Shown here: positions 24,940 to 33,599 of the stretch, in pieces | Numbering within the stretch: position 1 is the first letter of the stretch | How the letters are laid out: each line of letters opens with the position of its first letter | Source of the DNA: BPGX01 sp037447455 | GTDB lineage: Bacteria; Bacteroidota; Bacteroidia; B-17B0; Aurantibacillaceae | DNA: 64,000 nt | Reading direction: 5' to 3' | Assembly: GCA_037447455.1 (NCBI GenBank) | Contig: JBBIGQ010000005.1 | Coordinates: 99,906 to 163,905 of the forward strand | Made by a program: the position numbers and the translations under genes | The notes under the pieces: generated by a model | Database searches by the model: none | Told to the model about the DNA's origin: nothing | Seen by the model: only the letters and a program-made list of their open reading frames with translations

Positions 24940-25404
24940 TTAATTTGAAGTGGTGTTTCGCAGTTTATCTAAAAGTTGGTTAAGTAATTTTAATTCTTTA
25001 TCATTTAATTGAACGAGTGTATTATGATAGTTTTCTAATTGGGGGGCTATTTTTTCAAGAAGAGTTATGCCTTGTTGAGTAATTTTAATTTCAACTGCTC
25101 GTCTGTTGTTGGGATTAGTGGTTCGGGTCAATATATTTTTTTTTCGCATCCGCTCTACCACTCTTGATACATCTGAATTTTTGTCTAGCATTCTGTTTTT
25201 AATTTCTTTTAATGAAATGGCGTTGGGGTATTGGCCTTTGAGAATTCTTAATATATTATATTGCTGTGGTGTGATTTTAAATGGGTTCATTAACGATTCA
25301 AATGTATGTTGAAAGTAGTTGTAGGTAAAAATTAAATTCACCAGGACTTTTTCTTTTTCTGATTTAAATGTTTTTTGTTTTATTTCATCTTCTAATCGTT
25401 TCAT
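24940..25404 (-). CDS. MarR family transcriptional regulator
   Basis: 154-residue winged-helix regulator. HTH region: ITPQQYNILRILKGQYPNAISLKEIKNRMLDKNSDVSRVVERM, wing RTTNPNNRRAVEIKITQQGITLLEKI, and a C-terminal dimerisation helix with ELKLLNQLLDKLR. The close relatives sense small phenolics or oxidants, but no ligand can be assigned here. Spacing to neighbours is 9 bp upstream and 5 bp downstream, placing it inside the operon it may control. Confidence 0.92.
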   Translation of the reverse strand: MKRLEDEIKQKTFKSEKEKVLVNLIFTYNYFQHTFESLMNPFKITPQQYNILRILKGQYPNAISLKEIKNRMLDKNSDVSRVVERMRKKNILTRTTNPNNRRAVEIKITQQGITLLEKIAPQLENYHNTLVQLNDKELKLLNQLLDKLRNTTSN

Positions 25405-25413
25405 TGTTTGGAT

Positions 25414-26199
25414 TTATTTAATGCAATGATTCACAATAATATATTCTTTGCAAAGCCAGAAGCATTTTGTAGCAGTAATAGATACTTCCAGGCAATTGTT
25501 TTTTATTGTGTCTAATTCTGTTGTTTCCAGTGTGTTTAAGTCAAAAGCAAAGATATGATTGTCTTTTAGATAAAAAAGATAGGGATAATTTATATAAAAA
25601 TTCTTTAAATCTTTCAGTGGTATGGTTTTAAGGTAAGCGCCATAAATATCAAATACTAATATCCCAATGTTTGGAGAATTTAAGTATAACTTACCGTTGT
25701 GTTCCATCATAAAGTTAGGAATAATGTTTATATCCAACAAGCGTTTCAGATTACCTGTACGGACGTTTATTTCCAGATTTTGACTCCATCGGATGAGTTC
25801 GTTGTTTGCCTGATTGTATATCCAGAATCCGTTATTAAAAGAGGAACATACCAGCAAGCTTTGTTCAAAACCCAATTCACTCAATTCAATAGCAGGTCCG
25901 TTAGGAGAAAGTTGGCTATCTAAAAATAAAATTCTCTGAAAATCTTTGAAAAACAAAAGTACTCTTAATGTGTTTGAAGCATCCATACTTTCAAGTGTAC
26001 CGTAGGATTTTATACTGAATGTTTTTTCTTGTTTATTAGTAAAATATTTTGTGATAACATCGTTGTTAAGTGCATATATGTTGCCGATATTATCTACTAA
26101 AATTTTTTGTGCTTTTATGGGTAAAATAGAATCCTGTGCAAAGTTATCATTGCCGATAAAAAAAGTAATTGCTAGTATAAGATGTTTAATTAGTTTCAT
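25414..26199 (-). CDS. secreted protein of unknown function, beta-propeller-like
   Basis: 261 residues. The ATG at 26199 is chosen because it yields a signal peptide (MKLIKHLILAITFFIGNDNF, cleavage near AQ); it overlaps the end of the GH3 gene by 14 bases. The mature part has repeated strand-turn segments such as DNIGNIYALNNDVITKY, NGKLYLNSPNIGILVFDIYG and DNHIFAFDLNTLE, suggesting a small beta-propeller. I recall similar proteins of about 250 residues (with VFYKDFNRIVFLD-like cores) as conserved in Bacteroidota without function. Periplasmic or surface location is inferred. Confidence 0.75.
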   Translation of the reverse strand: MKLIKHLILAITFFIGNDNFAQDSILPIKAQKILVDNIGNIYALNNDVITKYFTNKQEKTFSIKSYGTLESMDASNTLRVLLFFKDFQRILFLDSQLSPNGPAIELSELGFEQSLLVCSSFNNGFWIYNQANNELIRWSQNLEINVRTGNLKRLLDINIIPNFMMEHNGKLYLNSPNIGILVFDIYGAYLKTIPLKDLKNFYINYPYLFYLKDNHIFAFDLNTLETTELDTIKNNCLEVSITATKCFWLCKEYIIVNHCIK

Positions 26200-27709
26200 G
26201 GATGATGGATAATAATTCTTCAGCGATTTTTCGGTTGTTGGATAATCGGGGTACTTTATGTTGCCCACCTAATTTGTTATGCTTTTTAAGCCATTCGTAA
26301 AATGTGTTTTTGGGAGCAGAAATGATTTGCGGCATTGCTAAAACATAGTTGTTATATCGTTTGGCCTCGTAGTCGGAGTTTCTTTCTTTAAGTGTATTAT
26401 CAAGTATGTATGTAAAATAATTTAAATCTTCGGGAGGTGTTTCAAATTCAATAATCCATTGATGTGCGCCGGAAGATTCAGTCATAAAAAGAGGTGCTAC
26501 GGTATAATCCACCATGCTTGCTTTTGTAACTTTACACGCTTCGGCAATTGCCATATCTGTATTATGTACCATCACTTCTTCGCCAAAAACATTGAGAAAA
26601 TGTTTAGTGCGTCCTACTATTTTTATCCGAAATGGATGTAAAGATGTAAATTGAATGGTATCGCCTATTTGGTATCTCCAAAGTCCTGATGTAGTAGTAA
26701 TTACTAAGGCGTATGTTTTATTCCGTTCAACCTCTTCTAAATTGATAACTTTTTTGTCTTGGGAATCAAAATATTCTTCTGGAATAAATTCGTAATATAT
26801 TCCATAATCTAACATGAGCAGCATGTCGTCTGCATCTTTTCGGTCCTGGATAGCAAAAAAACCTTCAGAAGCGTTATAGAGTTGCATGAGATTTATAGTG
26901 CGGTTGCCAAATATGGTTTGAAAGTTTTTTCTATAAGGTTCAAAACTAACCCCTCCATGAAAATATACTTCCAGGTTGGGCCAAACGTCAGTAATATATT
27001 GGACATTCTTTTTTTCTATTATTTTTTTTAGTAAAACCAACATCCAACTTGATACTCCTGCGATGCTAAGAACGTTTTCGTTTTTCATACTTTCAGCGAG
27101 TAATTCAAGTTTTTCTTCCCATTCGTCCATGAGTGCAATTTCTGGGGCGGGTGCTCTGAAAAATTCTGCCCACAAAGGAAGATTCTGAATAATAATAGCA
27201 CTTACATCGCCATAATAGGATTTGTGATTTTCTGTTTCAAAAATTTTCCATGTTCCTCCTAAGGCCAGATTTTTTCCGGTAAAAAGCTGGCTGTTTTCAT
27301 GATTACTAATGTATAAGGCAATCATGTCTTTTCCGCCATTGAAGTGACATTCTTCCAGTGTTTGTTCACTCACAGGGATAAACTTACTTTTGTCGGTAGT
27401 GCCGCTGCTTTTAGCAAACCAAACGATATCAGCAGGCCATAAGAGATTTTGTTCTCCTTTTCTGTTTCGTTCAATATATGGTTTTAAGGATTCGTAATCC
27501 TGTAAAGGTATTTGTTCTTTGAATGTATCGTATTTGTCAATTTCTTCAAACTTATACTTTAGACCAAATTCTGTGTTTTTAGCAATGGTTACTAATTCTA
27601 ACAGCCATTCGTTTTGGACTTCTATTGGATACTTAATAAATAATTCTATTTCATGTAGTCGTTTTTTTATTAGCCAGGAGGCGATTGAGTTGATGATGCT
27701 GATAGGCAT
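26186..27709 (-). CDS. GH3 family protein (acyl-acid amido synthetase-like)
   Basis: 507 residues of the GH3/firefly-luciferase adenylate-forming superfamily. In plants such enzymes adenylate carboxylic acids and join them to amino acids; the bacterial substrate is unknown. Visible: VWFAKSSGTTDKSKFIPVSE, the ATP-binding P-loop-like SSGTT motif at about 105; LMQLYNASEGFFAIQD with YNASEG at about 277; and LVITTTSGLWRYQIGDTIQFT near 340. First gene of a compact minus-strand operon whose later members are a secreted protein, MarR regulator and arginase-like protein. tRNA-Arg ends 14 bp upstream of its start. Confidence 0.9.
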   Translation of the reverse strand: MPISIINSIASWLIKKRLHEIELFIKYPIEVQNEWLLELVTIAKNTEFGLKYKFEEIDKYDTFKEQIPLQDYESLKPYIERNRKGEQNLLWPADIVWFAKSSGTTDKSKFIPVSEQTLEECHFNGGKDMIALYISNHENSQLFTGKNLALGGTWKIFETENHKSYYGDVSAIIIQNLPLWAEFFRAPAPEIALMDEWEEKLELLAESMKNENVLSIAGVSSWMLVLLKKIIEKKNVQYITDVWPNLEVYFHGGVSFEPYRKNFQTIFGNRTINLMQLYNASEGFFAIQDRKDADDMLLMLDYGIYYEFIPEEYFDSQDKKVINLEEVERNKTYALVITTTSGLWRYQIGDTIQFTSLHPFRIKIVGRTKHFLNVFGEEVMVHNTDMAIAEACKVTKASMVDYTVAPLFMTESSGAHQWIIEFETPPEDLNYFTYILDNTLKERNSDYEAKRYNNYVLAMPQIISAPKNTFYEWLKKHNKLGGQHKVPRLSNNRKIAEELLSIIHETN

Positions 27710-27722
27710 TCAAAATAATTAG

Positions 27723-27795
27723 TAGCTCCGAAGGGATTCGAACCCCTATTTTCAGATCCGGAATCTGATGTTCTATCCAATTGAACTACGGAGCC
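27723..27795 (-). tRNA. tRNA-Arg (anticodon CCG)
   Basis: A 73-base cloverleaf: acceptor GGCTCCG pairs with CGGAGCT (G-U at the end), discriminator A; anticodon stem TCAGA/TCTGA around TTCCGGA, anticodon CCG for CGG codons; T-arm AGGGGTTCGAATCCCT. CCA not encoded. It lies between the rpsA terminator and the GH3 gene, with its own candidate promoter. Confidence 0.95.
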
Positions 27796-27808
27796 AAAAA
27801 TTTGCCTG

Positions 27809-27816
27809 CGAATATA
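27809..27816 (-). promoter_or_regulatory. -7 promoter element of tRNA-Arg
   Basis: TATATTCG on the minus strand, one mismatch from TAnnTTTG, ends 13 bases before the tRNA. It fits a separate start downstream of the rpsA terminator. The -33 element is not clear. Confidence 0.4.
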
Positions 27817-27836
27817 CAAGTCGTTTATCTGAAATA

Positions 27837-27870
27837 AAAAAGAAAAAACCCCGATGTTTTTTCATCGGGG
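27837..27870 (-). terminator. intrinsic terminator of rpsA
   Basis: Read on the minus strand: CCCCGATG, six A, CATCGGGG, then a T-rich tract. The stem is a perfect 8 bp with 5 G-C pairs. It lies 54 bp past the rpsA stop. A second, weaker stem (CTAAAAAC/GTTTTTAG, 27882-27905) precedes it. Confidence 0.88.
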
Positions 27871-27923
27871 CACCTTAAAAACTAAAAACCATGGCGAGTT
27901 TTTAGCTTTAAGAATTTCAATGA

Positions 27924-29675
27924 TTAACTCTCTTTTTTCTTTTCAATTTTTTCTTTCAGGATATCGCCTAAAGTTGTTTTTTCAACACTTTCACTAATCT
28001 TCTTCAAATTTTCTTTAACGACTTCTTTTTCTTTTGCTTTTTCGTCTTTAAAAGTACGGGTATGAGAAACCACAATTTTTTTAGCGTCTTTGTCAAATTC
28101 TGTTACTTTAAAGTCCAATGTTTCATCTACTTCTGCCATTTTACCATCTTCTTTTACGAGTTGGCGAATGGGAGCAATACCTTCTACACCATAAGTTAAG
28201 CTCACAATTGCTTTTTTATCATCTTTAGAAATGATGGTACCTTTATGAATACTTCCTAATGTAAATACTGTTTCATAAACATCCCAAGGATTTTCTTGCA
28301 ATTGTTTATGGCCGAGTTTGAGTTGTCGGTTATTCGTGTCAATTTCAAGTACTACGATTTCTAATTCTTCTCCTTTTTTAGTAATTTCAGAAGGGTGTTT
28401 AATTTTTTTATCCCAAGATAGGTCAGAAATATGCACTAATCCGTCTACGCCTGGCTCTAGTTCAACAAATACGCCGTAAGCCGTAATGTTTCGTACCATT
28501 CCTTTATGTCTGGAGCCGACAGGATATTTTTCCATAATGTTGGCCCATGGGTCAGGCGTCAGTTGTTTCATTCCAAAGCTAATTTTCTTTTCTTCCTTAT
28601 CAAGTGTAAGGATCACTGCTTCTACTTCATCTCCTACTTTTACAAAGTCCTGTGCGGAGCGTAAATGTTGGTTCCAGCTCATTTCTGAGACATGAATAAG
28701 CCCTTCAATACCCGCTGCAATCTCTAAAAATGCACCATAATCTATAACGGCTACAATTTTTCCTTTTACTTTATCGCCCACTTTTAAGTTGGGGTCTAAA
28801 TTTTCCCATGGATGTGGTAATAATTGTTTGTAGCCCAACTGTATTCTTTTTTTATCATTATCAAAATCTAAAATAACCACTTGAATTTTTTGGTCTAATT
28901 TTACAATGTCTTCCGGGTGGTTGATTCGTCCCCATGCCAGGTCTGTGATATGTATCAAGCCGTCAATACCTCCTAAATCTACAAATACCCCATAAGAAGT
29001 GATATTTTTTACAAGTCCTTCTAAAATTTGTCCTTTTTCTAATTTGGAGATAATATCGGATTTTTGTTTTTCAACTTCATCTTCAATGAGTGCTTTATGC
29101 GATACAACGACGTTTTTTAATTCTTCATTAATTTTTACAACTTTAAATTCCATTTTATTACCTACAAATGCATCGTAGTCCTTAATTGGTTTTACATCGA
29201 TTTGAGAGCCCGGTAAGAATGCTTCTAAACCAAATACATCCACAATCAACCCTCCTTTGGTTCTGCATTTAATATAACCAACGACTGTTTCGTTGTTTTC
29301 ATGCGCCTGCACGACTCTACGCCAACTGCTGGATGCTCTGGCTTTTTTGTGTGAAAGTATCAATTGTCCTGTTTTATCTTCCACCTTTTCAATATAGACA
29401 TCTACTTTATCGCCTATTTTTAGGTCAGGGTTGTAGCGAAATTCACTAATGGGTATAACGCCGTCGGATTTATATCCAATATTAACGATTACTTCTTTAT
29501 CGTTTACACTCACCACTGTGCCTTCTACAACAGAATGGGCTTTAATAGAAGTTAATTTTTTCTGATAAACTTCATCTAATTTTTTTCTTTCGTCTGGCGT
29601 GTACCCTTCTTGTTTTTTGCTAATTTTTGACCAATCAAAATCGGTCAAGATGTTGTTTTGTTCTAATTCAGACAT
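27924..29675 (-). CDS. rpsA: 30S ribosomal protein S1
   Basis: RNA-binding protein that helps the 30S subunit load structured or Shine-Dalgarno-poor mRNAs, important in Bacteroidota where such sequences are rare. 583 residues with about six S1 (OB-fold) repeats, for example GTVVSVNDKEVIVNIGYKSD, GYIKCRTKGGLIVDVFGLEA, GLVKNITSYGVFVDLGGIDG, GKIVAVIDYGAFLEIAAGIE and GMVRNITAYGVFVELEPGVD. The N-terminal DFDWSK region and Lys/Glu-rich C-terminal tail are typical. A long leader (about 85 bases from the -7 box) could hold an autoregulatory structure. Confidence 0.97.
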   Translation of the reverse strand: MSELEQNNILTDFDWSKISKKQEGYTPDERKKLDEVYQKKLTSIKAHSVVEGTVVSVNDKEVIVNIGYKSDGVIPISEFRYNPDLKIGDKVDVYIEKVEDKTGQLILSHKKARASSSWRRVVQAHENNETVVGYIKCRTKGGLIVDVFGLEAFLPGSQIDVKPIKDYDAFVGNKMEFKVVKINEELKNVVVSHKALIEDEVEKQKSDIISKLEKGQILEGLVKNITSYGVFVDLGGIDGLIHITDLAWGRINHPEDIVKLDQKIQVVILDFDNDKKRIQLGYKQLLPHPWENLDPNLKVGDKVKGKIVAVIDYGAFLEIAAGIEGLIHVSEMSWNQHLRSAQDFVKVGDEVEAVILTLDKEEKKISFGMKQLTPDPWANIMEKYPVGSRHKGMVRNITAYGVFVELEPGVDGLVHISDLSWDKKIKHPSEITKKGEELEIVVLEIDTNNRQLKLGHKQLQENPWDVYETVFTLGSIHKGTIISKDDKKAIVSLTYGVEGIAPIRQLVKEDGKMAEVDETLDFKVTEFDKDAKKIVVSHTRTFKDEKAKEKEVVKENLKKISESVEKTTLGDILKEKIEKKKES

Positions 29676-29734
29676 GATGTTTGAATTTGTATCAGGTATG
29701 TTAAGGGCATACCCGAGTAGTTAGTGATTGGTTA

Positions 29735-29774
29735 ATATGCTCTTTCTCCCTTAAAAAAAGAGCAGGCAAATGTA
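29735..29774 (-). promoter_or_regulatory. rpsA promoter element and leader hairpin
   Basis: On the minus strand TACATTTG (29774-29767) matches the -7 consensus. A hairpin follows directly (GCTCTTT ... AAAGAGC, about 29764-29739), and a second small stem (GGTATG/CATACC, about 29696-29714) lies nearer the start codon. A structured leader before rpsA suggests feedback control by S1, which is inference. Confidence 0.45.
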
Positions 29775-29879
29775 TGAAATAAATGGCATTATTTCGTCAT
29801 ACGGAATGTGTTAAAAAAAATATTTTATTGATATTCAACAACTTATATTTAATTTTAAGAAATTTATAAGTGGTAGTAG

Positions 29880-29907
29880 TTGTATATAATGTTTTTGCTT
29901 ATATTTG
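29880..29907 (+). promoter_or_regulatory. putative promoter of the surface-protein gene
   Basis: TTG at 29880-29882 and TATATTTG at 29900-29907, 17 bases apart, slightly shorter than the 19-20 seen at other promoters here. The ATG is 15 bases further on. Confidence 0.45.
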
Positions 29908-29922
29908 GAAAAAATAATAAAT

Positions 29923-31530
29923 ATGAAAAAACAGTTGTTTCTATTCGGTTTATGTAGTGGAATGTTTTTCAAAATTAACTATTCCCAAAATGTAGGAATT
30001 AGTCCTACCGGTGCTGCGCCGCCTGACAACAGTGCAGGTCTTGATGTTGATTTTACCAACAAAGGTTTACTTATTCCACGTGTGGCATTAACGAGCGCGT
30101 CAGATGCCGTTACTATCTCTTCACCGGCCACTTCTCTTTTAGTATATAATACGGGTGCAGGTGGTTTATCCCCCTCTGGCTATTATTACAATGCTGGAAC
30201 ACCTGGCGTACCAAACTGGGTGCGCTTGCTTATCACAGGAACTCCCTCTGATGCATGGCTCACACTTGGTAATGCAGGTACAACGCCCGGAACACATTTC
30301 ATGGGTACAACAGATAATGTGGCTTTGGTCTTCAAAACCAATAACATTGAAAGAATGCGGGTGATGGGCAATGGGCAGGTAGTCGTAAATAATACTACTC
30401 CGTTTGCTGGGGATGTGTTTTCTTCATACGCTGCTGGTACAAATGCTGCAATCAATGGATATGCTACCGGTAGCGGAGAAGCAGTTTATGGACAAAATAC
30501 AGGGACGGGCTATACGATGGTAGGGATTACAACGAATAATAACCCTGCTGTGTACGGTCAGGGTCCTGCTACAGGTGTATATGGCGTAGCAAGCACTAAT
30601 AATGGTACTGGGTTATTCGGTGTTGGACCTGCCAGTGTTACAGTGGATGGTGTAACTGGAATCGCGGGGCATAATAACGCAATGGGCGTTGTTGCTTTCA
30701 ACTCAAATGCTACAGGAACAGGTTTATTAGCAGGTGGTAATAATGTGGGCATGAATTATCTTACGAGTGGCTCTGCTATTGCTGCTACAGCAACACAATA
30801 TGGGATTGTCAGTTATGGAACAAATGCATCAAATGGAAATGGTATATTGGCCTCTGGTAATAATTTAGGGGTTATTGGTTATGCAAGTGGAAGTGGGGGG
30901 ACATTTCAAGGACAAACAGTAGCTGTATATGGGCATGCAGTAGGTTCTGGAAGTGGTACTTTTGGCGGATACTTCGATAATGGTGGGGGAAACTATGCTT
31001 ATGTAGGTGGGTTTTTTGGCGGAACAGGGTATAAAATCAACGGATTGGGCAGTGTTTCAACTATTGTTAGAAATACCAAAGGAGAAATAGTAAACTTGTA
31101 CTGCCCTGAAGCACCAGAAATTTTGTTTGAAGATTATGGAATTGGGAAATTAGTCAATGGAAAAGCACATATTGATTTGGATCCGACATTTGCTAAAAAT
31201 ATCACTGTCAATGACAAACATCCTCTGCGAGTTTTCATTCAGTTAGAAGGTGATTGCAAGGGTGTGTATGTAACGAACAAAACACAAAGTGGATTTGATG
31301 TGGTGGAATTAAACAATGGTAAATCCAATATTGCATTTTCATGGCATGTTGTAGCGAATAAAGCAGATGAATACGATGAAAATGGAAATTTGCTTTCAAA
31401 GAATGCGGATATTCGTTTTGGTCCGGCACCTCCCCGACAAATACCAACAGTAGTTGAATCAAAAACAAAAAGCATAAAAGTTCCCAAAATTCCTTCTATT
31501 CAACCTAAAAATGTAAGTCAAGGTAAATAG
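29923..31530 (+). CDS. glycine/threonine-rich surface protein with conserved C-terminal module
   Basis: 535 residues from the ATG preferred over an upstream TTG, because it gives a signal peptide (MKKQLFLFGLCSGMFFKINY, cleavage near SQNVG). After GLDVDFTNKGLLIPRVAL, common near the N-terminus of Bacteroidota surface and fibre-like proteins, residues about 60-370 are rich in Gly, Ala, Thr and Asn with loose repeats of a (V/I)YG pattern (EAVYGQNTG, PAVYGQGPA, TGVYGVAS, VAVYGHAVG). The last 160 residues form a distinct domain: LFEDYGIGKLVNGKAHIDLD, HPLRVFIQLEGDCKGVYV, SNIAFSWHVVANKAD, IRFGP. No T9SS C-terminal domain is evident. Function unknown; an adhesin or fibre role is suggested by composition only. 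Confidence 0.8.
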   Translation: MKKQLFLFGLCSGMFFKINYSQNVGISPTGAAPPDNSAGLDVDFTNKGLLIPRVALTSASDAVTISSPATSLLVYNTGAGGLSPSGYYYNAGTPGVPNWVRLLITGTPSDAWLTLGNAGTTPGTHFMGTTDNVALVFKTNNIERMRVMGNGQVVVNNTTPFAGDVFSSYAAGTNAAINGYATGSGEAVYGQNTGTGYTMVGITTNNNPAVYGQGPATGVYGVASTNNGTGLFGVGPASVTVDGVTGIAGHNNAMGVVAFNSNATGTGLLAGGNNVGMNYLTSGSAIAATATQYGIVSYGTNASNGNGILASGNNLGVIGYASGSGGTFQGQTVAVYGHAVGSGSGTFGGYFDNGGGNYAYVGGFFGGTGYKINGLGSVSTIVRNTKGEIVNLYCPEAPEILFEDYGIGKLVNGKAHIDLDPTFAKNITVNDKHPLRVFIQLEGDCKGVYVTNKTQSGFDVVELNNGKSNIAFSWHVVANKADEYDENGNLLSKNADIRFGPAPPRQIPTVVESKTKSIKVPKIPSIQPKNVSQGK

Positions 31531-31561
31531 TTCATTGTTTTACAAAAATAAAAAATTGTAA

Positions 31562-31593
31562 AAGGGCAAATCGTTAGATTTGCCCTTATTTTT
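31562..31593 (+). terminator. intrinsic terminator of the surface-protein gene
   Basis: AAGGGCAAATC, loop GTTA, GATTTGCCCTT, then ATTTTTT. An 11-bp perfect stem that ends only a few bases before the amidohydrolase ATG, so that gene must start from within or just after it, or rely on read-through. Confidence 0.85.
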
Positions 31594-31595
31594 TA

Positions 31596-32762
31596 ATGGA
31601 ACGGATTATAAAAGTTGATAAAATTTTTGATGGGGAAAAGTTTATTGAAGAAAATACTATTGTAATACACGAAAGTAAAATTGTAGATTTGTATTATTCA
31701 GTTGATAATGATAATAGATTTGAATATTATGAAGGAATGCTTGTGCCGGGGTTTGTAAATACTCATTGTCATTTAGAATTGAGTTATCTACAGAATCAAT
31801 TTGAACATAGTAAAGGACTTTTAGGATTTATAAAACAAATGTTTGAAAAAAGAAATTTATTCAGCGAAGAGGAAATTATTACACAAGCAGAGTATTGGGA
31901 TAAAAAAATGCAGGAAAATGGAATTGTGGTCGTGGGGGATATTGTGAATACCTTATATACCTTGGATATTAAATTAAATAGCCCGATACATTATGTGAAT
32001 TTTATTGAGATATTTGGCTTGTTATCAGACAAAGCAGAAGATATTTTTCAAAAAGCAAAAGAAATAAGAGATATTTTTTTAAATCAAGGACTTCCTGCAT
32101 TTTTAGTAGCCCATACACCGTATAGTTTGTCTCATCCATTATGGCAAAGAATACTCACGGCCTATAAAAACGATAAAAGGTCATTCATTAGTTCTATGCA
32201 TTTTATGGAAAGTTCGGACGAGATTAATTTTTTGAAGAATCAAAATTCCGAAATGAGAAGTTTTTTTGAAAAAGAAATAAACATAAATCATAAAGAGATT
32301 TTACACTTAATTAATAATTTTGAAGATTGTTTCCAGCAATTAATAGAAAATGCTAAGTCCATTATTTTAGTACATAATACTTTTTGGAAAGGGGAATATG
32401 AAAGAATTTTTAATACTTTCAAGGATAAAATTTTCTTTTGTTTATGTCCAAATGCGAATTTGTTGATTGAAGGACGACTTCCTGATATTGATTTTATTGG
32501 CTCATACACGGAAAATATTTGCATTGGAACAGATAGTTTAGCTTCTAATTTTAATTTAAGCATTATTGATGAAATAAATGCATTGCTTTCTAATTTTTCT
32601 AAATTATCTATTGAAAGCGTCTTGAAATGGGCTACTTCCAATGGCGCCAAAGCACTCCATCTGGATACAAAAATAGGATATATTCGAAAGAATTATTCTT
32701 TACCATTAAACATTATTGAAATTAATGATAGAAAGATTTTACAGAAAGTGGTCATAAAATAA
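31596..32762 (+). CDS. amidohydrolase family protein (cytosine/SAH deaminase-like)
   Basis: 388 residues of the metal-dependent amidohydrolase superfamily. Metal-binding pattern: NTHCHLE (His57, His59), VAHTPYSLS (His near 168), SMHFMES (His near 203) and GTDSLAS (Asp near 311), as in the chlorohydrolase/nucleoside-deaminase branch. Likely substrate is an aminated purine or pyrimidine derivative; aminodeoxyfutalosine deaminase is one possibility because many relatives work in menaquinone synthesis, but no other futalosine gene is nearby, so this is only a suggestion. It starts 3 bases after a terminator tract, and ends at a bidirectional hairpin. Confidence 0.85.
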   Translation: MERIIKVDKIFDGEKFIEENTIVIHESKIVDLYYSVDNDNRFEYYEGMLVPGFVNTHCHLELSYLQNQFEHSKGLLGFIKQMFEKRNLFSEEEIITQAEYWDKKMQENGIVVVGDIVNTLYTLDIKLNSPIHYVNFIEIFGLLSDKAEDIFQKAKEIRDIFLNQGLPAFLVAHTPYSLSHPLWQRILTAYKNDKRSFISSMHFMESSDEINFLKNQNSEMRSFFEKEININHKEILHLINNFEDCFQQLIENAKSIILVHNTFWKGEYERIFNTFKDKIFFCLCPNANLLIEGRLPDIDFIGSYTENICIGTDSLASNFNLSIIDEINALLSNFSKLSIESVLKWATSNGAKALHLDTKIGYIRKNYSLPLNIIEINDRKILQKVVIK

Positions 32763-32791
32763 TTAAGCCCAACATTGAGTTGGGCTTAATT
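32761..32791. terminator. bidirectional terminator between amidohydrolase and rplI
   Basis: AATTAAGCCCAAC, loop ATTGA, GTTGGGCTTAATT: a perfect 13-bp stem between two convergent genes. It overlaps the last two bases of the amidohydrolase stop codon and lies 29 bp past the rplI stop. Confidence 0.75.
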
Positions 32792-32819
32792 GCAAGTAAG
32801 TAGTATTTATTGATAAAGA

Positions 32820-33266
32820 TTATTCAATCACTACTTCAAAATTTATTTCAGTAATAATATCTTTGTAGAGTTTTACTTTTGCCTTGTAGGTTCCTAATGT
32901 TTTAATATGTTCTTCTGCCAGAGTAATGGATTTTCTATCAACATTAAATCCCTGTTCCTGGAGGACTTGAGCAATTTGAATAGTAGTAATGGAACCAAAA
33001 ATTTTGCCATTTTCCCCTGATTTGGCAGCAATTTTAAGCACAAGGGCAGAAAGTTTGGAAGCATTTTCTCGTGCTTCTTTTCTGATTTTTTCTTCTTTGT
33101 GTTGTTTTTGCTTTACCAGTTCAGCGTTCATTTTTTTGGCGCTTTCAGTGGCTTCAATGGCTAATCCTTTAGGGATAAGATAGTTTCGTGCATAGCCGGG
33201 TTTTACGTTGACTACATCATACTTATACCCTAAATTATTCACATCTTGCTGTAAAATGATTTCCAT
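32820..33266 (-). CDS. rplI: 50S ribosomal protein L9
   Basis: Binds 23S rRNA and protrudes from the 50S subunit. 148 residues with the N-terminal signature MEIILQQDVNNLGYKYDVVNVKPGYARNYLIPKG, a long connecting helix (about 40-75, Lys/Glu/Ala rich) and a C-terminal domain with GKIFGSITTIQIAQVLQ. Last gene of the rpsF-rpsR-rplI operon. Confidence 0.98.
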   Translation of the reverse strand: MEIILQQDVNNLGYKYDVVNVKPGYARNYLIPKGLAIEATESAKKMNAELVKQKQHKEEKIRKEARENASKLSALVLKIAAKSGENGKIFGSITTIQIAQVLQEQGFNVDRKSITLAEEHIKTLGTYKAKVKLYKDIITEINFEVVIE

Positions 33267-33295
33267 ATCTTTAGTTTTTAATGAGAGTTTAAAGA

Positions 33296-33568
33296 TTATT
33301 TAAGTAAATCGGTTGAAAATGGTAGTAATGCTAAATGTCTTGCTCTTTTGATGGCTTGTGCTAATCTTTTTTGATATTTTAATGAAGTTCCTGTAATTCT
33401 ACGGGGTAAAATTTTACCTTGCTCGTTTACAAATCTCAATAAAAAATCCGGGTCTTTGTAATCAATGTACTTAATACCATTTTTAGTGAACCAACAAAAC
33501 TTTTTTTTCTTTTCTTTTACTTCAATGTTTAAGGGGTTTAAATATCTGATTTCTGAATCTGCGCTCAT
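33296..33568 (-). CDS. rpsR: 30S ribosomal protein S18
   Basis: 90 residues. Contains the S18 core: IDYKDPDFLLRFVNEQGKILPRRITGTSLKYQKRLAQAIKRARHLALLPF. A short basic N-terminal part (VKEKKKKFCWFTKNG) carries one Cys, so no zinc-binding set. Pairs with S6 on the platform of the 30S subunit. Lies between rpsF (31 bp) and rplI (29 bp). Confidence 0.97.
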   Translation of the reverse strand: MSADSEIRYLNPLNIEVKEKKKKFCWFTKNGIKYIDYKDPDFLLRFVNEQGKILPRRITGTSLKYQKRLAQAIKRARHLALLPFSTDLLK

Positions 33569-33599
33569 AGTTTTAATTTTTTTAATTTATTATTTTACA

